From: Parvibaculum sp.
Lineage (GTDB): Bacteria; Pseudomonadota; Alphaproteobacteria; Parvibaculales; Parvibaculaceae
DNA: 64,000 bases
Direction: 5' to 3'
Assembly (NCBI GenBank): GCA_031291615.1
Contig: JARLIS010000030.1
Span: 56,637 to 120,636 of the forward strand
This document shows positions 47,569-58,570 of the stretch, piece by piece. The position numbers were made by a program, and so were the translations under genes. Under the pieces are notes generated by a model. It worked only from the letters and a program-made list of their open reading frames with translations. It did not search any database and was not told where the DNA came from. Each line of letters opens with the position of its first letter. Positions within the stretch are counted from its first letter, which is position 1.

Positions 47569-47910
47569 ATGAGCGCCGGGAAGCAAACAGGTTCCGAATT
47601 CGTCTTTATCTATACGCCGTTGCCCTCGCGAGAGGCGGCGGAGAAACTGGCTGAAGCCCTGGTGTCGGCGCGGCTTGCGGCCTGCGTTAACATTTATGCG
47701 GACGTCACGTCCGTTTATGAATGGAAGGGCGCGGTTCAGAAGGAGGCGGAAACCGTCGCCTTCATCAAGACGCGGCGCGCGCTTGCAGAGGAAGCGATAG
47801 CGGCGGCGCGCAAAATGCACCCTTACGATGTTCCGGCGTTTCTGGTTTTGCCGATTGAAGGTGGGAACCAGGATTATCTCGACTGGGCGCGCGGGCAGGT
47901 GAAAGCCTAG
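47569..47910 (+). CDS. cutA: Divalent-cation tolerance protein CutA
   Basis: The 113-residue protein has the CutA features [24 protein letters not shown] and [27 protein letters not shown]. It forms trimers similar to PII and is linked to copper tolerance. The ATG at 47569 follows GGAGATAAGC; a longer frame to 47509 is unsupported. Its stop is shared inside CTAG with moaA. Confidence 0.93.
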   Translation: MSAGKQTGSEFVFIYTPLPSREAAEKLAEALVSARLAACVNIYADVTSVYEWKGAVQKEAETVAFIKTRRALAEEAIAAARKMHPYDVPAFLVLPIEGGNQDYLDWARGQVKA

Positions 47911-48935
47911 CCGCCGGTCATCGACATGTGGCGCGCTACGGCGGGCTGCTTGTGGCGGCGGTCGATGATGAAATCGTGGCCCTTGGGCTTGCGCGTGATG
48001 GCTTCGTCGATTGCCGCGTTCAGCAGCTCGTCGCTCGCGCTTGCGCGAACGGGCGCGCGCAGGTCGGCGGCGTCTTCCTGACCGAGGCACATGAAAAGCG
48101 TTCCGGTGCAGGTGAGGCGGACGCGATTGCAGCTTTCGCAGAAGTTGTGCGTCAGCGGCGTGATGAAGCCGAGGCGGCCGCGGGTTTCGCGGATGCGGAC
48201 ATAGCGCGCGGGGCCGCCGGTCCTGTCCGGCAGATCGTCCAGCGTCCAGCGTTCCGACAGTTTCGCGCGGACAAGCGAGAGCGGCAGATATTGCTCGGTG
48301 CGGTCGCCGTCGATGTCGCCCATCGGCATGGTTTCGATCAGCGTGATGTCGTGACCGGCTCCGTGCGCCCATTCGATCAGCGCCGGAATTTCGTCTTCGT
48401 TCTCGCCGCGCAGGGCGACGGTGTTGATCTTGATCTTGATGCCAGCGCGCGTCGCGGCCTCGATGCCTTCGAGCACCTGTGCGAGTTTTCCCCAGCGCGT
48501 GATGCGGGCGAAGTTTTCAGGATCGAGCGTGTCGAGCGAAACATTGATGCGGCGGATGCCGGCTTCGGCGAGTTCGCCGGCGAAGCGGGCGAGCTGGCTG
48601 CCGTTTGTCGTCAGCGTCAGTTCGTCGAGTGCGCCGGCGCGCAGATGGCGGCCGAGCGCGCGGACGAGCGTCATCATATCGCGGCGAACCAGCGGCTCGC
48701 CGCCTGTGAGGCGCAGTTTGCGGACGCCCTTGGCAATGAAGGCCGAACAGACGCGGTCGAGCTCTTCCAGCGACAGCAGCTCCTGCTTCGGCAGGAAGTT
48801 CATGTGCTCCGACATGCAATAGGTGCAGCGGAAATCGCAGCGGTCGGTCACCGAGACGCGCAGATAGGTCACGGCCCGACCGAAGGGGTCGATCATGGCC
48901 GGCGCGGCGGTTTCGATGCGGGGCTCGATGGTCAT
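47907..48935 (-). CDS. moaA: GTP 3',8-cyclase MoaA
   Basis: The 342-residue radical-SAM protein has the N-terminal cluster motif [11 protein letters not shown] and the second cluster segment [22 protein letters not shown], with [11 protein letters not shown] between. The C-terminal Gly-Gly is present. It opens molybdenum cofactor synthesis from GTP. Molybdopterin would serve the CoxL-like subunit encoded at 54739. The gene is divergent from glpK. Confidence 0.96.
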   Translation of the reverse strand: MTIEPRIETAAPAMIDPFGRAVTYLRVSVTDRCDFRCTYCMSEHMNFLPKQELLSLEELDRVCSAFIAKGVRKLRLTGGEPLVRRDMMTLVRALGRHLRAGALDELTLTTNGSQLARFAGELAEAGIRRINVSLDTLDPENFARITRWGKLAQVLEGIEAATRAGIKIKINTVALRGENEDEIPALIEWAHGAGHDITLIETMPMGDIDGDRTEQYLPLSLVRAKLSERWTLDDLPDRTGGPARYVRIRETRGRLGFITPLTHNFCESCNRVRLTCTGTLFMCLGQEDAADLRAPVRASASDELLNAAIDEAITRKPKGHDFIIDRRHKQPAVARHMSMTGG

Positions 48936-49015
48936 GGTCGTATATATAGCATTGCCGGGACGGATTTCGCCCCCTCGACGTGTAGGGTTGCCCGCGCGGA
49001 AGCGGGCGGGATAGC

Positions 49016-49040
49016 CTCTCCCCGCCGTAACCGGGGAGAG
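49016..49040 (+). promoter_or_regulatory. Hairpin that buries the glpK Shine-Dalgarno site
   Basis: CTCTCCCCG (49016-49024) pairs perfectly with CGGGGAGAG (49032-49040) over a seven-base loop. The right arm contains the glpK ribosome site, and the ATG follows five bases later, so the fold would block initiation unless opened. An independent hairpin (GCCCGC/GCGGGC, about 48990-49007) lies just upstream. Confidence 0.6.
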
Positions 49041-49044
49041 ACAT

Positions 49045-50544
<1,500 letters not shown>

Positions 50545-50597
50545 AGTTCTGCGGGGTATCCACGCCTTCAAGCCGCGATTTCCGGCGCAACGGCAGG

Positions 50598-50626
50598 GAT
50601 GGCCCGGGCAGGCCCGGCCATGACGA
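50598..50626. repeat. Single-hairpin REP-like palindrome
   Basis: GATGGCCCGGGCAGGCCCGGCCATGACG is the same dispersed family as the repeat at 14106-14190 (ATGGCCCGG...GGCCATGACG). It fills the gap after glpK and may serve as a transcript end, although no T-run follows. Confidence 0.6.
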
Positions 50627-50697
50627 AAATGGGGAGGGAGGGCCTGGAGCGATTTCGCGCTATACTCCCCCGCAAAACAGAGCATGGGAGAACGCCG

Positions 50698-52104
50698 ATG
50701 GACGACCTCATCGCAAAGCTCAAGGCGGCGCTCGGGCCGGCGGGTGTGCTGGAAGGCGAGGAGGCGGCCGCCAAGGCGCAGGGCGGGTGGAGCAAGCTCG
50801 GCGTCCCGCGCGCCGTGCTGCGGCCCGCATCGACCGAGGAAGTTTCAAAAGTCCTGAAGCTCTGCCATGCCGCGGGTGAGGGCGTTGTGCCCTGGGGCGG
50901 CAAGACGGGGCTTGTCGAAGGCGGCGAGGCGGACGGGCATCTGGCGCTGTCGCTGGAGCGCATGAACAAGATCGAGGAAATCGACGTCGCGGGCGGCACG
51001 GCGACCGTGCAGGCGGGCTGCGTGCTGCAAACGGTGTGTGAAGCGGTCGAAGCCAAGGGTGCGCTTTTTCCGCTCGATCTCGGGGCGCGCGGCTCGGCGA
51101 CCATCGGCGGCAATATATCCACCAATGCCGGCGGCAATCGCGTCATCCGCTACGGCATGGCGCGCGACCTTGTGCTCGGGCTCGAAGCGGTTCTGGCCGA
51201 CGGCACGGTCATGACGTCGATGAACCATCTCATCAAGAACAATGCGGGCTACGATCTGAAGCAGCTTTTCATCGGTTCGGAGGGCACGCTCGGCGTCGTC
51301 ACGCGGGCGGTGCTGAGGCTTCGCCCGAAACCGATGAGCCAGGATACGGCTTTCGTCGCGGTCGAGGAATTCGGCCAGCTCTCGAAGTTCCTGCGCCACA
51401 TGGAGCGCGCGCTGGGCGGCACGCTCTCGGCCTTCGAGGTCATGTGGGAAGATTTCTACAAGCTCGTGACGACCGAGCCCGCCAAGGGCAAGGCGCCGCT
51501 CGCCTATGGCCATCCCTATTACGTGCTGGTCGAATCCATGGGCGGCGATCAGGAAGCGGACTCTGCGCGCTTCGAGGCGGCGCTGATGGCGGCGCTCGAA
51601 GCGGGCGAAGTGTCCGACGCGATCATCGCCAAGAACCAGGCGGAGCGCGACCAGATGTGGTCCCTGCGCGACGACGTTGCGCAGGTCGCGCGCAACTGGC
51701 CGATCTTCACCTTCGATGTCAGCCTGAAGATCGCCGACATGGAAAGCTACATCGCGGAAGTGCGCGAAGGGCTGAAGGCGAAGTGGCCGGCGCACACGCT
51801 GATGGTTTTCGGCCATCTCGGCGACGGCAATCTGCATGTCATTCCGGGCACGATTTCCGATCATTCGCCGGAGAGCCGCAAGGCGGTCGAAGCGGTCGTC
51901 TATGGCGCGCTCAGGAAGCGCGGCGGGTCGGTTTCGGCCGAGCACGGCATCGGCCTTGAAAAGCGCCCCTATCTCGGCTGGTCGCGTTCGCCCGAGGAGG
52001 TGGCGCTGATGCGCGTGCTGAAGCAGGCGCTCGATCCGAAGAACATCCTCAATCCGGGAAAGGTGCTCGAGCCCGCCTCGCCGCGCGTGAAGGCTGCGGA
52101 ATGA
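50698..52104 (+). CDS. FAD-binding oxidoreductase (D-lactate/D-2-hydroxyglutarate dehydrogenase-like)
   Basis: The 468-residue protein has the VAO-type FAD domain with VVPWGGKTGLVEGGEADGHLALS, SATIGGNISTNAGGNRVIRYG and FIGSEGTLGVVTRAVLR, and the C-terminal FGHLGDGNLHV and SAEHGIGLEKR, the substrate site of D-2-hydroxyacid dehydrogenases. It would oxidise D-lactate, D-2-hydroxyglutarate or a relative and feed a quinone or cytochrome. The ATG at 50698 follows GGGAG. A NAD-dependent D-2-hydroxyacid dehydrogenase gene follows 7 bases after the stop. Confidence 0.92.
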   Translation: MDDLIAKLKAALGPAGVLEGEEAAAKAQGGWSKLGVPRAVLRPASTEEVSKVLKLCHAAGEGVVPWGGKTGLVEGGEADGHLALSLERMNKIEEIDVAGGTATVQAGCVLQTVCEAVEAKGALFPLDLGARGSATIGGNISTNAGGNRVIRYGMARDLVLGLEAVLADGTVMTSMNHLIKNNAGYDLKQLFIGSEGTLGVVTRAVLRLRPKPMSQDTAFVAVEEFGQLSKFLRHMERALGGTLSAFEVMWEDFYKLVTTEPAKGKAPLAYGHPYYVLVESMGGDQEADSARFEAALMAALEAGEVSDAIIAKNQAERDQMWSLRDDVAQVARNWPIFTFDVSLKIADMESYIAEVREGLKAKWPAHTLMVFGHLGDGNLHVIPGTISDHSPESRKAVEAVVYGALRKRGGSVSAEHGIGLEKRPYLGWSRSPEEVALMRVLKQALDPKNILNPGKVLEPASPRVKAAE

Positions 52105-52111
52105 GGGAAGA

Positions 52112-53113
52112 ATGAGAATTGCCGTCTTCGAGGCCGAAGCGCATGAGGCAATTCCCTTCGAAAGGTTCAAGCCCGATCACGACGTGAGCATCTGCGCCGA
52201 GCCGTTGCGCGCGGACAATGCCGCCTCGGCGGCCGAGGCCGACATTGTTTCCGTTTTCATCTATTCGACACTCGACGCGGCGACGCTTGCGGGCATGAAG
52301 CGGCTGAAGCTCATCGCCACGCGCTCGACCGGCTATGACCATATTGATACCGCCTATTGCCGCGCCCATGGCATCGCGATCTGCAACGTGCCGATCTATG
52401 GCGAGAATACGGTGGCGGAGCACGTCTTCGCGCTGCTGCTGGGCCTCAGCCACCGCCTGCCGGAAGCCGTGGCGCGGGCGCGGACGGGGCATTTCTCCCC
52501 CGAGGGGCTTCAAGGGTTCGATCTTGCGGGGAAGACGCTCGGCGTCGTCGGCACGGGCAATATCGGCCGCCACGTCATCCGCATCGCGAAGGGCTTTTCC
52601 ATGGCGGTGATCGCGGCCGACATAGCGCCCGACGAGACGCTCGCCGGAGAACTCGGCTTTCGTTACGTCTCGTTCGATGAGCTGCTGGCGGAAGCTGACG
52701 TTATTTCGCTGCATGTGCCGGCGACGGCCCATACCCTGAATCTTATTTCCGATGCCCAGTTCGCGCGGATGAAGCGAGGGGCCGTGATCATCAATACGGC
52801 GCGCGGCAGCCTCATCGACACGAGCGCGCTCGTCCGCGCCCTGCATGACGGGAAACTTGGCGGCTCGGGGCTCGATGTTTTGCCGGAAGAGCCGCTGATC
52901 CGCGAGGAGGCGGAGCTGGTCAGCGCGGCCTTTGCAAGCCAGCACGATCTCCGCAATCTCGTCGCCAATCACGTTCTGCTGAATATGCCGAATGTCATCG
53001 TGACGCCGCACAGCGCCTTCAATACGCGCGAGGCGATCCGGCGCATCGTCGACACGACCGTCGGAAACATCGAGGGCTTTCTGATCGGCGAGCCCCGAAA
53101 TCTGGTGCGCTAA
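52112..53113 (+). CDS. NAD-dependent D-2-hydroxyacid dehydrogenase (LdhA-like)
   Basis: The 333-residue protein has LKLIATRSTGYDHIDT, NTVAEHVFALLLGLSHRL, the NAD motif LGVVGTGNIGRHVIRIA, and the catalytic set Arg-Glu-His with INTARGSLIDTSALVRAL and VTPHSAFNTREA. The layout is that of D-lactate dehydrogenase. It is cotranscribed with the FAD oxidase gene, so together they could interconvert a D-hydroxyacid and its oxoacid through NADH and the respiratory chain. Confidence 0.92.
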   Translation: MRIAVFEAEAHEAIPFERFKPDHDVSICAEPLRADNAASAAEADIVSVFIYSTLDAATLAGMKRLKLIATRSTGYDHIDTAYCRAHGIAICNVPIYGENTVAEHVFALLLGLSHRLPEAVARARTGHFSPEGLQGFDLAGKTLGVVGTGNIGRHVIRIAKGFSMAVIAADIAPDETLAGELGFRYVSFDELLAEADVISLHVPATAHTLNLISDAQFARMKRGAVIINTARGSLIDTSALVRALHDGKLGGSGLDVLPEEPLIREEAELVSAAFASQHDLRNLVANHVLLNMPNVIVTPHSAFNTREAIRRIVDTTVGNIEGFLIGEPRNLVR

Positions 53114-53123
53114 GCAGGTTGGA

Positions 53124-53149
53124 TGCGGTGGAGCCGAAGCTCCACCGCA
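53124..53149. terminator. Strong hairpin between convergent genes, probable terminator
   Basis: TGCGGTGGAGC and GCTCCACCGCA form an 11-base perfect stem over CGAA, between the convergent D-2-hydroxyacid dehydrogenase and LTXXQ genes. There is no long T-run, so it may be a transcript-end stabiliser instead. Confidence 0.55.
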
Positions 53150-53156
53150 CTAGCCG

Positions 53157-53726
53157 TTACTGCTGGCCGGAGCCGTCCGGACCCGACTTGTCTCCGTCGC
53201 GCTGCTGGAAGCGAGCCTTGTGCTCCATGCCGCCGTGACGGTCATCGCCGCGCCAGCGGGCGAAATGGCGATGTCCTTCGCCGCCAGAGCGGTCGAGGAC
53301 GGCCTTCTGGTCGGCATTGAGCGAGGCGTAAAGCGTTTCAAGCGCGGGCCGGGTGGCCTTCAGTTCCGCCAGTTTCATTTCCAGCATCTGCTGCATGCGG
53401 GCCTGACGATCGACGATGGAAGGCCGCTTGTCCCAGCTCTTCGCCTTTTCCGGGCGGGCAAGGCAATCCTGCTCGGCGGCCTTGGCGTTCGCCGTTACCG
53501 CATCGCGGTATTTGGCGAAGGGCGCTTTCTGGGCCTCGGTCAGGTTGAGCCGCGCCTCGAGATAGGCGAGGCGGCCGGTCGCGCGCGCGGCGCGATCGGC
53601 GCACATGCTCTGGTGGATTTTTGCCCGGTCGGGGCGGGCGGAGGCGGCCGTATCCGCATAGGAATTGGCGGCGAACAGCCCGGTGAGAAGGGCGGCGGCC
53701 GCGCCTGCGATTATGGTCTTGCGCAT
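53157..53726 (-). CDS. Periplasmic LTXXQ (Spy/CpxP-like) protein
   Basis: The 189-residue protein has a signal peptide (about 1-24, ending NSYADTA), the LTXXQ motif as LNLTEAQKAPF (about 60-70) and a second copy as LNADQKAVLDRS (about 138-149), with helices between, and a Gly/Asp/His-rich end. Spy and CpxP are periplasmic chaperone or stress adaptors. Its role here is inference. Confidence 0.85.
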   Translation of the reverse strand: MRKTIIAGAAAALLTGLFAANSYADTAASARPDRAKIHQSMCADRAARATGRLAYLEARLNLTEAQKAPFAKYRDAVTANAKAAEQDCLARPEKAKSWDKRPSIVDRQARMQQMLEMKLAELKATRPALETLYASLNADQKAVLDRSGGEGHRHFARWRGDDRHGGMEHKARFQQRDGDKSGPDGSGQQ

Positions 53727-53877
53727 CTGGTTTCAAACCTCTGCAAGTGTGTACCCTTGCATCCCTATACGGAGGCACAACACCTTTCCGTCGCGCCGCT
53801 TCCTGAAGGTTTGGTTAGATTCGGCCCGGCGTGATAGGCTGGCCGAAATCGAAATTCCAGATCGGTGGAGGCTTCTC

Positions 53878-54654
53878 ATGTCGGTGGCAGAAGATTTTGG
53901 CGGGCGTTCGGTCCGCGAGCAGGTTACGGCGGCCGAGTGGCAGGCGCGTGTCGATCTTGCGGCAACATACAGGCTGGTCGCCCATTACGGTTGGGACGAC
54001 CTCATCTTTACCCATATCTCGATGCGCGTGCCGGGCGAGGATGAGTGCTTCCTCATCAACCCTTATGGGATGACGTTCGACGAGATCACGGCGTCGAGCC
54101 TCGTCAAGATCGACCTCGACGGCAATATAGTCATGCCGACCGACTATATGGTCAATCCGGCGGGCTTCACCATTCACAGCGCGGTCCATTCGGCGGGCGC
54201 GGATGCGCATTGCGTCATCCACACGCATTCCGATGACGGCGTCGCCGTGTCGGCGCAGGCCGACGGGCTGTTGCCCTTGAGCCAGACGGCGATGATCGTT
54301 CTCGGCGATATCGCCTATCACGGCTATGAGGGCATCGCGCTCGATCTCGACGAGCGCGAACGTCTCATCGCCGATCTCGGCACCAAGCACTGCATGATCC
54401 TGCGCAATCACGGATTGCTCACCACGGGCGCGACCTGCGCCGACGCTTTCCTGCGCCTGTTCTTCCTCGAGCGCGCCTGCACGATGCAGATCCGGGCGCT
54501 GTCGGGTGGCGTGAAGCTCAACATGCCGGATCAGGGCGTGCCGGAAAAAACGGCCGATCAGGGCAAGTTCGGGACGCATGCGGGCATCGGCAACCTCTCA
54601 TGGCCGGCGCTCCTGCGCACGCTCGACCGCAAGGATCGTTCCTTCCGCGATTGA
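53878..54654 (+). CDS. Class II aldolase/adducin family protein
   Basis: The 258-residue protein has the zinc-binding His of the class II aldolase fold in CVIHTHSDDGVAVSAQ and LRNHGLLTTGATCADAF, with HISMRVPGEDECFLINPYGMTF before. It starts at the ATG 53878, after GGAGG. Family members include fuculose-phosphate aldolase and related lyases; members like this in alphaproteobacteria are poorly characterised. It lies 84 bases upstream of a molybdenum hydroxylase subunit. Confidence 0.9.
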   Translation: MSVAEDFGGRSVREQVTAAEWQARVDLAATYRLVAHYGWDDLIFTHISMRVPGEDECFLINPYGMTFDEITASSLVKIDLDGNIVMPTDYMVNPAGFTIHSAVHSAGADAHCVIHTHSDDGVAVSAQADGLLPLSQTAMIVLGDIAYHGYEGIALDLDERERLIADLGTKHCMILRNHGLLTTGATCADAFLRLFFLERACTMQIRALSGGVKLNMPDQGVPEKTADQGKFGTHAGIGNLSWPALLRTLDRKDRSFRD

Positions 54655-54738
54655 GAGCGCTCCGCGCTTTTCTGTCATCGCCAAATGCCGCGGGCGCATG
54701 CTCCCGAGGCTTCCAAAATCCATAGTGCGAGGTCGATC

Positions 54739-57081
54739 ATGGTGAAGTTCGGTGTGGGCCAGCCGGTCAGGCGCGTCGAGGACGAGAGACTGATTTCGGG
54801 CAAGGGCCGCTATACGGACGATATTTCGTTCGAAGGCCAGGCCTATGCCTTCATGGTGCGCTCGCCTCATGCGCATGCCCGTATCGTTTCGATAGACGCG
54901 ACCGACGCGCGTTCGGCGCCGGGCGTGCTTGCGGTCTTCACGGGCGAGGATGCGAAACGCGAAGGGCTGGGCATCGTTGCGAGCCCGGCGGCCGACATGC
55001 TGAAAAATCCGGACGGCACGCCGATCTTCAAGACCACGCGCCATCTGATCGCGCAGGAGCGCGTGCGCTATGCGGGCGACACGGTGGCGGTCATCGTCGG
55101 CGAAACGCTCAATCAGGCGCGCGACGCGGCCGATCTTCTGATCATCGACTATGAATCCCTGCCAGCCGTCGCCGACACGGCGGGCGCGCTGGCGAAGGAC
55201 GCGCCACTCGTCTGGGAAGAGGCGGGCACCAATCTCGCCTATGACTGGAGCATCGGCGACGAAGCCGCCGTTTCCGCTGCGATGAAGGCCGCCCATCACA
55301 TCACGCGGCTGAAGCTCGTCAACAACCGGATCGTCGTCAATGCCATGGAGCCGCGAGCGGCCGTCGGCGTCTACGACAAGGCCCGCGATCACTACACGCT
55401 CTACAGCCCGAGCCAGGGCGTGCATTCGATGCGCAACTTCATCGCGCAATTCTCGCTGAAAATTCCGGTCGAGAAGCTGCGCGTCGTCACCGAAGATGTC
55501 GGCGGCGGCTTCGGCATGAAGACCTTCGTCTACCCGGAATATCCGCTGGTGCTCTTCGCCTCGCGCATGCTCGGCCGCCCCGTGAAGTGGACCGCGGACC
55601 GCTCCGACAGCTTTCTCACCGACAGTCAGGGCCGCGACCATGTGACGGAAGCGGCGCTCGCCTTCGACAAGGACGGACACATTCTCGGCCTTGAAGTGCA
55701 GACCATCGCCAATCTCGGTGGTTATCAGAGCCAGTTCGGCCCCTTCATTCCATCGCTTGCGGCGCGCGGCATGCAGGTCGGCGTCTACAAGGTGCCGGCC
55801 ATGTTCAACCGCGTGCGGCCCGTCTATACGAACACCGTGCCGGTCGACGCCTATCGCGGCGCGGGCAGGCCGGAGGCTTCCTATGTGATCGAACGGCTGA
55901 TGGACAAGGCTGCGCGCGAGCTGAAACTTGCGCCCGATGAAATCCGCCGCCGCAATTTCATTCCCGCGTCCGCCATGCCTTACAAGGGCGGCGCCTCTCT
56001 TCCTTTCGACAGCGGCGATTTCGAGCGCAATCTCAAAGATGCGATGAAGCGGGCCGATGTGGCGGGCTTCGAGGCGCGGCGCGCGGCGGCGGCGAAGCAG
56101 GGCAAGCTGCTGGGCCTCGGCCTCAGCTATTACGTCGAGCGCACGGCAGCGGGCATGTCCGATTATGCGCGCATCGCCATCAACGGCGACACAGGCACGA
56201 TCGACGTCTGGACCGGCCAGCAGACGAACGGGCAGGGCCACGAGACGGTGTGGACGCAGTTTCTGTCGAGCCGTCTCGGCGTCGAGGCGGACAAGATCAA
56301 GGTGCATCTTGGCGACAGCGACGTGCTGCCGGGCGGGGCGGGCACGGGCGGCTCCAAGGCCGTCTATCTCGTCACCGGGGCCATCGGCGATGCTTCGGAC
56401 AAGATGATCGACAAGGGCCGCGAAATCGCCGCAAACGAGCTCGAGGCGGCGAAGGCCGATATCGAGTATCGCGGCGCGGATGGCGAGCCCGTCTTTGCGG
56501 TTGTCGGCACGGATAAGAAGATCGACCTATTTGCCGTGGCGAAGCTTGCCGAAGGCCAGGCCGATGTCGGCGAGCTGTCGGGCGACGGCGAATACAACCA
56601 GAAGGGCAACACCTTTCCGAACGGCGCGCATTTCTGCGAGGTCGAGATCGAAAAGGAAACCGGCGTCTTCAAGATCACGCGCTATACGGCCGTGGACGAT
56701 TTCGGCCATATCCTCAATCCGCTGATCGTCGCCGGTCAGGTGCATGGCGGCATCGCGCAGGGCCTCGGCCAGGCGATGGGCGAACATGCGGTTTACGACA
56801 ACGACACGGCGCAGCTCGTGACCGGTTCCTTCATGGATTACTGGATGCCGCGCGCCGACGACATGCCGTCCTTCGACATCACCTACAACGAAATCCCGTC
56901 GACATCGAATGCGCTTGGCGTCAAGGGGGCGGGCGAGGCGGGAACGGTCGGCGCGCCGGCGGCCTTCGTCAATGCCGTCATCGACGCGCTGTCGCCTCTC
57001 GGCGTCACGACCATCGACATGCCGGTGACGCCGCAGAAGCTCTGGAGCGTCATCAATTCGTCGAGGGCAGCGGCGGAATAA
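54739..57081 (+). CDS. Molybdopterin-binding large subunit, xanthine dehydrogenase/aldehyde oxidase family
   Basis: The 780-residue protein opens VGQPVRRVEDERLISGKGRYTDD and includes GGGFGMKTFVYPEYPLVLF, PVDAYRGAGRPEASYVIERL (AYRGAGR, the form II CoxL-like sequence), NGQGHETVWTQ and the catalytic Glu in GVKGAGEAGTVGAP. It would hydroxylate an aldehyde or heterocycle with a Mo-dithiolene cofactor. Normally a FAD subunit (CoxM) and a 2Fe-2S subunit (CoxS) are adjacent; neither is seen here. The start at 54739 has GAGG at good spacing. Confidence 0.9.
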   Translation: MVKFGVGQPVRRVEDERLISGKGRYTDDISFEGQAYAFMVRSPHAHARIVSIDATDARSAPGVLAVFTGEDAKREGLGIVASPAADMLKNPDGTPIFKTTRHLIAQERVRYAGDTVAVIVGETLNQARDAADLLIIDYESLPAVADTAGALAKDAPLVWEEAGTNLAYDWSIGDEAAVSAAMKAAHHITRLKLVNNRIVVNAMEPRAAVGVYDKARDHYTLYSPSQGVHSMRNFIAQFSLKIPVEKLRVVTEDVGGGFGMKTFVYPEYPLVLFASRMLGRPVKWTADRSDSFLTDSQGRDHVTEAALAFDKDGHILGLEVQTIANLGGYQSQFGPFIPSLAARGMQVGVYKVPAMFNRVRPVYTNTVPVDAYRGAGRPEASYVIERLMDKAARELKLAPDEIRRRNFIPASAMPYKGGASLPFDSGDFERNLKDAMKRADVAGFEARRAAAAKQGKLLGLGLSYYVERTAAGMSDYARIAINGDTGTIDVWTGQQTNGQGHETVWTQFLSSRLGVEADKIKVHLGDSDVLPGGAGTGGSKAVYLVTGAIGDASDKMIDKGREIAANELEAAKADIEYRGADGEPVFAVVGTDKKIDLFAVAKLAEGQADVGELSGDGEYNQKGNTFPNGAHFCEVEIEKETGVFKITRYTAVDDFGHILNPLIVAGQVHGGIAQGLGQAMGEHAVYDNDTAQLVTGSFMDYWMPRADDMPSFDITYNEIPSTSNALGVKGAGEAGTVGAPAAFVNAVIDALSPLGVTTIDMPVTPQKLWSVINSSRAAAE

Positions 57082-57103
57082 TCAATTCGGGTTGGGGGGA
57101 ACC

Positions 57104-57781
57104 ATGCCGAACCGTTTCACCGTGGCGGCGCTTTTCGGCGTCGCCACGTTCATCGTTACCGCCTGGCTCGGCGTCGTTGGCCCGAAGCAGGTCGCGCATC
57201 CCGTCGCAGGCGACAATCGCGATCCGGTGATCGCCATGGAGATGGTGCGGACGCCCGAGCAATTGACGGCGGTGATCGGCGAGAGCCGGCAGCAATATTC
57301 CGAATTGCGCGACGCCATCGACAAGGTCAATCGCATCGACTTCATTTTCATGACCGCCTATGGCGCCTTCATCGCGTCGTTCTTTCTCGCCATCGCGCAG
57401 GCGCGGAACGACCGGCGCTGGGTGCTTTTTTCGCTGCTCGCCGTGGTCGCGGTGATGGCGGATGTGCGCGAGAACATGACGCTGCTGCAATTGACGCAGG
57501 ACGGCGCGGATGTTTCGCCGCTCATCGGCTCGCTGATGGTTTCCACTTGGATCAAGTGGATGGCGCTCGGCCTTTCTGCGGGGGCTGCGGGCTATGCGAT
57601 CTATGCCGATCAGCGGATGCCTTACCTGCGCATGTTCGGCGGCATCGTTGGGGTCGCGACCTTTGCCTGCACGCTCGGCGCCTATTTCGATCCCTTGCGT
57701 CTTGCGCAGATGATGGCCATCGGCATTTTCCTCACCTGGCTCATTCAGGCGATTTACGCCTATCGCCTCAGCCGGCCCTAA
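57104..57781 (+). CDS. Polytopic membrane protein, unknown function
   Basis: The 225-residue protein has one N-terminal membrane helix (about 8-27), a soluble periplasmic-looking loop (about 30-75), then four or five helices. I do not recognise the family. The ATG at 57104 follows GGGGGGAACC; a TTG four codons earlier is inside that ribosome site. It is 22 bases after the molybdenum hydroxylase stop and could be cotranscribed. Confidence 0.6.
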   Translation: MPNRFTVAALFGVATFIVTAWLGVVGPKQVAHPVAGDNRDPVIAMEMVRTPEQLTAVIGESRQQYSELRDAIDKVNRIDFIFMTAYGAFIASFFLAIAQARNDRRWVLFSLLAVVAVMADVRENMTLLQLTQDGADVSPLIGSLMVSTWIKWMALGLSAGAAGYAIYADQRMPYLRMFGGIVGVATFACTLGAYFDPLRLAQMMAIGIFLTWLIQAIYAYRLSRP

Positions 57782-57811
57782 CAATTTTGTAGATAAGGTC
57801 AGCGCGCATAT

Positions 57812-57824
57812 TGACAAATTGTCA
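57812..57824. promoter_or_regulatory. Candidate TetR autoregulatory operator over a -35 box
   Basis: TGACAA-A-TTGTCA is a 13-base inverted repeat with perfect 6-base arms, and TTGACA at 57811-57816 is a consensus -35 box. ACAATTTTGT at 57781-57790 repeats the ACAA/TTGT theme. The site is just ahead of the TetR gene. Confidence 0.5.
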
Positions 57825-57845
57825 TTCAGCGCCGACCATTTCATC

Positions 57846-58535
57846 ATGACGACGGAGGAAACTGCCTCCGGGACAGAAAAAGCCGCAGTAATGGCTGTCC
57901 TGGAGACCGAGGAAGGGCCGATTGCCGAAACTGGCGCTGGCGGTTCAGGCAATGGCGTTTCCCGGCGCAAGCTGGAAAGCAGGCGGAAAATCATGGCTGC
58001 GGCGCGGAAGCTGTTCGTCGAGCGCGGCTATCACGACACGCGCCCGCAGGACATTTCAAAGGAAGCCGGCGTCGGCCACGGCACCTTCTATCTGCATTTC
58101 GAGGACAAGCTCGATTGCTTTCTCGCCTTCACGGATGAAGCCGCGAACGAGCTTGAGGAAGTGCTCGCCAAGCATCTTCAGAATGCGGGAACGATCACGG
58201 ACGTCATCCGCGAAATTCTGAGCGGCACGCTCGAATATAGCGAGGCGCATCCGGGCGTGCTTGCCGCCGCGCTTACCGATGTGACCGTGCTTTCGAAGGG
58301 CGATACGGGCCGCAAGACCGCGTCCATGCGCTGGGCCGAAGGCTGGGCGAACCTGATCGACGGCTGGAAGCAGACGAAATCCATCGCCCTCGACATCGAC
58401 AGCCGGCTTGCGGGGCAGGTGCTTGTCGGCGCCACCAAACAGGCGGGCGGCTATGCCAGCCGCAACCACCTCGACCGCGATTTCTATCTCGACAACATGA
58501 CGCGCCTTTTCGTTCGCGCGCTCAAGGCTCAATGA
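57846..58535 (+). CDS. TetR-family regulator
   Basis: From the ATG at 57846 the product has 229 residues, with a Gly/Ser-rich N-terminal extension and then the TetR helix-turn-helix ESRRKIMAAARKLFVERGYHDTRPQDISKEAGVGHGTFYLHFEDKL (about 42-90), followed by a ligand domain. Start choice is uncertain: if TTGACA (57811) is the -35 box, the ATG at 57891 may be the real start. The downstream ferritin-like? and SDR genes are probably its targets. Confidence 0.82.
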   Translation: MTTEETASGTEKAAVMAVLETEEGPIAETGAGGSGNGVSRRKLESRRKIMAAARKLFVERGYHDTRPQDISKEAGVGHGTFYLHFEDKLDCFLAFTDEAANELEEVLAKHLQNAGTITDVIREILSGTLEYSEAHPGVLAAALTDVTVLSKGDTGRKTASMRWAEGWANLIDGWKQTKSIALDIDSRLAGQVLVGATKQAGGYASRNHLDRDFYLDNMTRLFVRALKAQ

Positions 58536-58570
58536 CATCGGCCCGCCAGAGGCCAACAGGGAGAAACAGA

